A stretch of DNA of 64,000 nt from Streptomyces fodineus. Its GTDB lineage: Bacteria; Actinomycetota; Actinomycetes; Streptomycetales; Streptomycetaceae. Below are positions 62,986 to 64,000 of this stretch, piece after piece (within the stretch, counting starts at the first letter, position 1; each line of letters starts with the position of its first letter). The translations under genes and the position numbers were made by a program. The notes under the pieces were generated by a model. That model was not told the origin of the DNA. It ran no database searches and was given only the letters and a program-made list of their open reading frames with translations. Location of the stretch: positions 2,604,001 to 2,668,000 of the forward strand of contig NZ_CP017248.1 of NCBI RefSeq assembly GCF_001735805.1. The letters are read 5' to 3'.

Positions 62986-64000
62986 CTACGGCGCGGCGGC
63001 GTCGGCCAGACCCCCCGGCCGGTGATGCGAGCGCGCGGCGAGCGCGGCGACATCGTCCTCCGCATGCCGCGCGTCCAGGCGGCTGAGGATGGTGTCCAGG
63101 ACGTCCTCGAGCCCGCCCCCGACGGAAAAGCGCACGGCCGACAGCCGCTCCAGAGAACGGTCGATGTCCTCACCACGGCGTTCCACCAGGCCGTCGGTGA
63201 ACAGGACCAGGGTCTGCCCCTCGGTCAGCGGATGCGTGGCCATCTCGTACCCGCCGAGCCCGGTGCCCAGCGGTGGTCCGACGGGGACGGGCAGGAGCGT
63301 GGCCGCGCCGTCCGCGGTGATGAGCGCGGGCGGCAGATGCCCGGCGCTGGCCAGCGTGACCTGGCGGCGTCCCGGGTCGACGCGGGCGAGCAGACAGGTG
63401 GCGGGCCGCAGCTCCGCCTCCTTGGAGGCGATGTCGTCCATCTGCCGCAGCACCCGGTGCGGGGGCAGGTCGGCGGAGGCGATGTAGCGCAGGGAGGAAC
63501 GGTAGGCGTTCATGTCGACGGCGGCCTCCAGGCCGTGCCCCATGACGTCGCCGACGACCAGCAGGGTCCGCCCGAAGTGCAGCCGTACGGTCTCGCACCA
63601 GTCGCCGCCGACCAGGACGCCTCCGCCGGCCGGGAGGTAGCGGATGGCGATGTCGAGGTTGGGGTGCGGGCGGCCGGGCTCGGAGAGCAGGGCGCGTTGC
63701 AGGTCACCGGCGGTGCGGTTGACGCTCTCATAGGCGCGCGCCTGCCGGATGTGGGAGGCGGCGCGCTCGGCGAGCAGGCTGAGCAGCTCGGCCTTGGCAC
63801 GGCCCAGCGGCTGCTGCCCGGAGCGCGCCCACACCAGGACGCCGTACCGGTCGTCGCCGCTGGTCAGCGGCGCGCACAGGGCGATCCGGGTGCGGGTGGC
63901 GGCGGCGTACTCGACCCAGGGCTCGGGCTGGTCGCCGAGCGCCGGTACGGCCGCCTCGCGGGTCACCGCGGTGGCCCAGCGGGCGTCGGGCAGCAGGTCG
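62986..64000 (-). CDS. SpoIIE-type PP2C phosphatase with GAF-like domain, 5' end outside window
   Basis: Ser/Thr phosphatase of the PP2C/SpoIIE group, usually acting on anti-anti-sigma factors. The visible 338 residues include the end of a GAF-like sensor (TRIALCAPLTSGDDRYGVLVWARSG), a short helix, and the catalytic domain: ALLSEPGRPHPNLDIAIRYLPAGGG, VGGDWCETVRL and VVGDVMGHGLEAAVDMN with the metal-binding Asp residues, and LVLFTDGLVERRGEDID. The frame is open through the right edge, so the start lies outside; a GTG at 63966 is internal. Confidence 0.9.
   Translation of the reverse strand, partial: DLLPDARWATAVTREAAVPALGDQPEPWVEYAAATRTRIALCAPLTSGDDRYGVLVWARSGQQPLGRAKAELLSLLAERAASHIRQARAYESVNRTAGDLQRALLSEPGRPHPNLDIAIRYLPAGGGVLVGGDWCETVRLHFGRTLLVVGDVMGHGLEAAVDMNAYRSSLRYIASADLPPHRVLRQMDDIASKEAELRPATCLLARVDPGRRQVTLASAGHLPPALITADGAATLLPVPVGPPLGTGLGGYEMATHPLTEGQTLVLFTDGLVERRGEDIDRSLERLSAVRFSVGGGLEDVLDTILSRLDARHAEDDVAALAARSHHRPGGLADAAAP

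Overview
The window is high-GC chromosomal DNA from a Streptomyces species. Third codon positions are almost always G or C, gene families are typical of the genus (SSI-type protease inhibitor, geosmin synthase, CprB-type autoregulator receptor, SAV2148-type HEPN protein), and GTG/TTG starts and 4-bp stop/start overlaps are frequent. I found no tRNA, rRNA, CRISPR array or prophage. The gene content looks like an ordinary chromosomal arm/core boundary, with one local insertion-sequence scar.

Layout. 1-7.2 kb: assimilatory sulfur cluster on the + strand: cysH (5' cut by the window), cysC, cysD, cysN, two tiny ORFs, a sulfonate/sulfate-ester type ABC transporter (ssuA/ssuB/ssuC-like) and a CbiX/SirB-type chelatase that could supply siroheme for sulfite reductase. 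7.4-8.3 kb: an unrecognised, translationally coupled gene pair sharing an N-x-G-N-V-x-G-P motif. 8.5-18.8 kb: housekeeping and accessory genes (Rv2466c-like thiol protein, a broken ECF sigma factor, PanE-like reductase, DUF1697, MMPL transporter, macrolide-type glycosyltransferase, kinase-fold phosphotransferase, DnaQ-like exonuclease, HEPN protein). 18.9-21.1 kb: what looks like a copper amine oxidase split over two secreted proteins, the first carrying a TTA (bldA) codon. 21.3-33.3 kb: alpha-glucan/trehalose genes glgX and treY, then treZ, separated by a LysR/lipoamide-dehydrogenase divergent pair, a zinc carboxypeptidase, an SSI-type inhibitor and a DUF1707-FHA protein.

34-46 kb: phosphotransferase, Xaa-Pro peptidase, PDZ protein, a LysR regulator divergent from a glutamine-amidotransferase-like gene, bifunctional geosmin synthase, a hydrolase-P450 pair, an ARMT1-type phosphatase and the cprB gamma-butyrolactone-receptor homologue with a good autoregulatory-element sequence in its own promoter. 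45.9-49.2 kb: a membrane-anchored AA10 lytic polysaccharide monooxygenase, a secreted protein of unknown role and a DUF6230/DUF6114 pair. 49.2-52.2 kb: a decayed magnesium-type P-ATPase, an ArsR regulator, an N-terminally damaged terB and a double-domain Lrp regulator. 52.3-54.9 kb: two different IS630-family elements joined through one shared TA dinucleotide and sitting on the stop codon of an MFS exporter. 56.4-60.1 kb: an osmoprotectant (glycine betaine/choline type) ABC transporter operon. 60.2-62.7 kb: a three-gene flavinylated electron-transfer module (heme/flavin transmembrane reductase, FMN-binding protein, ApbE). The last gene is a SpoIIE-type phosphatase running off the window.

A recurring theme is gene decay by small internal deletions or frameshifts: ECF sigma factor, mgtA, terB and a luciferase-like monooxygenase fragment all keep recognisable ends but have lost their middles or remainders. 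The most interesting unexplained items are the paired GNV-motif genes at 7.4-8.3 kb, the split amine oxidase with its bldA codon, the chained micro-ORFs between cysN and ssuA, and the predicted CprB operator.
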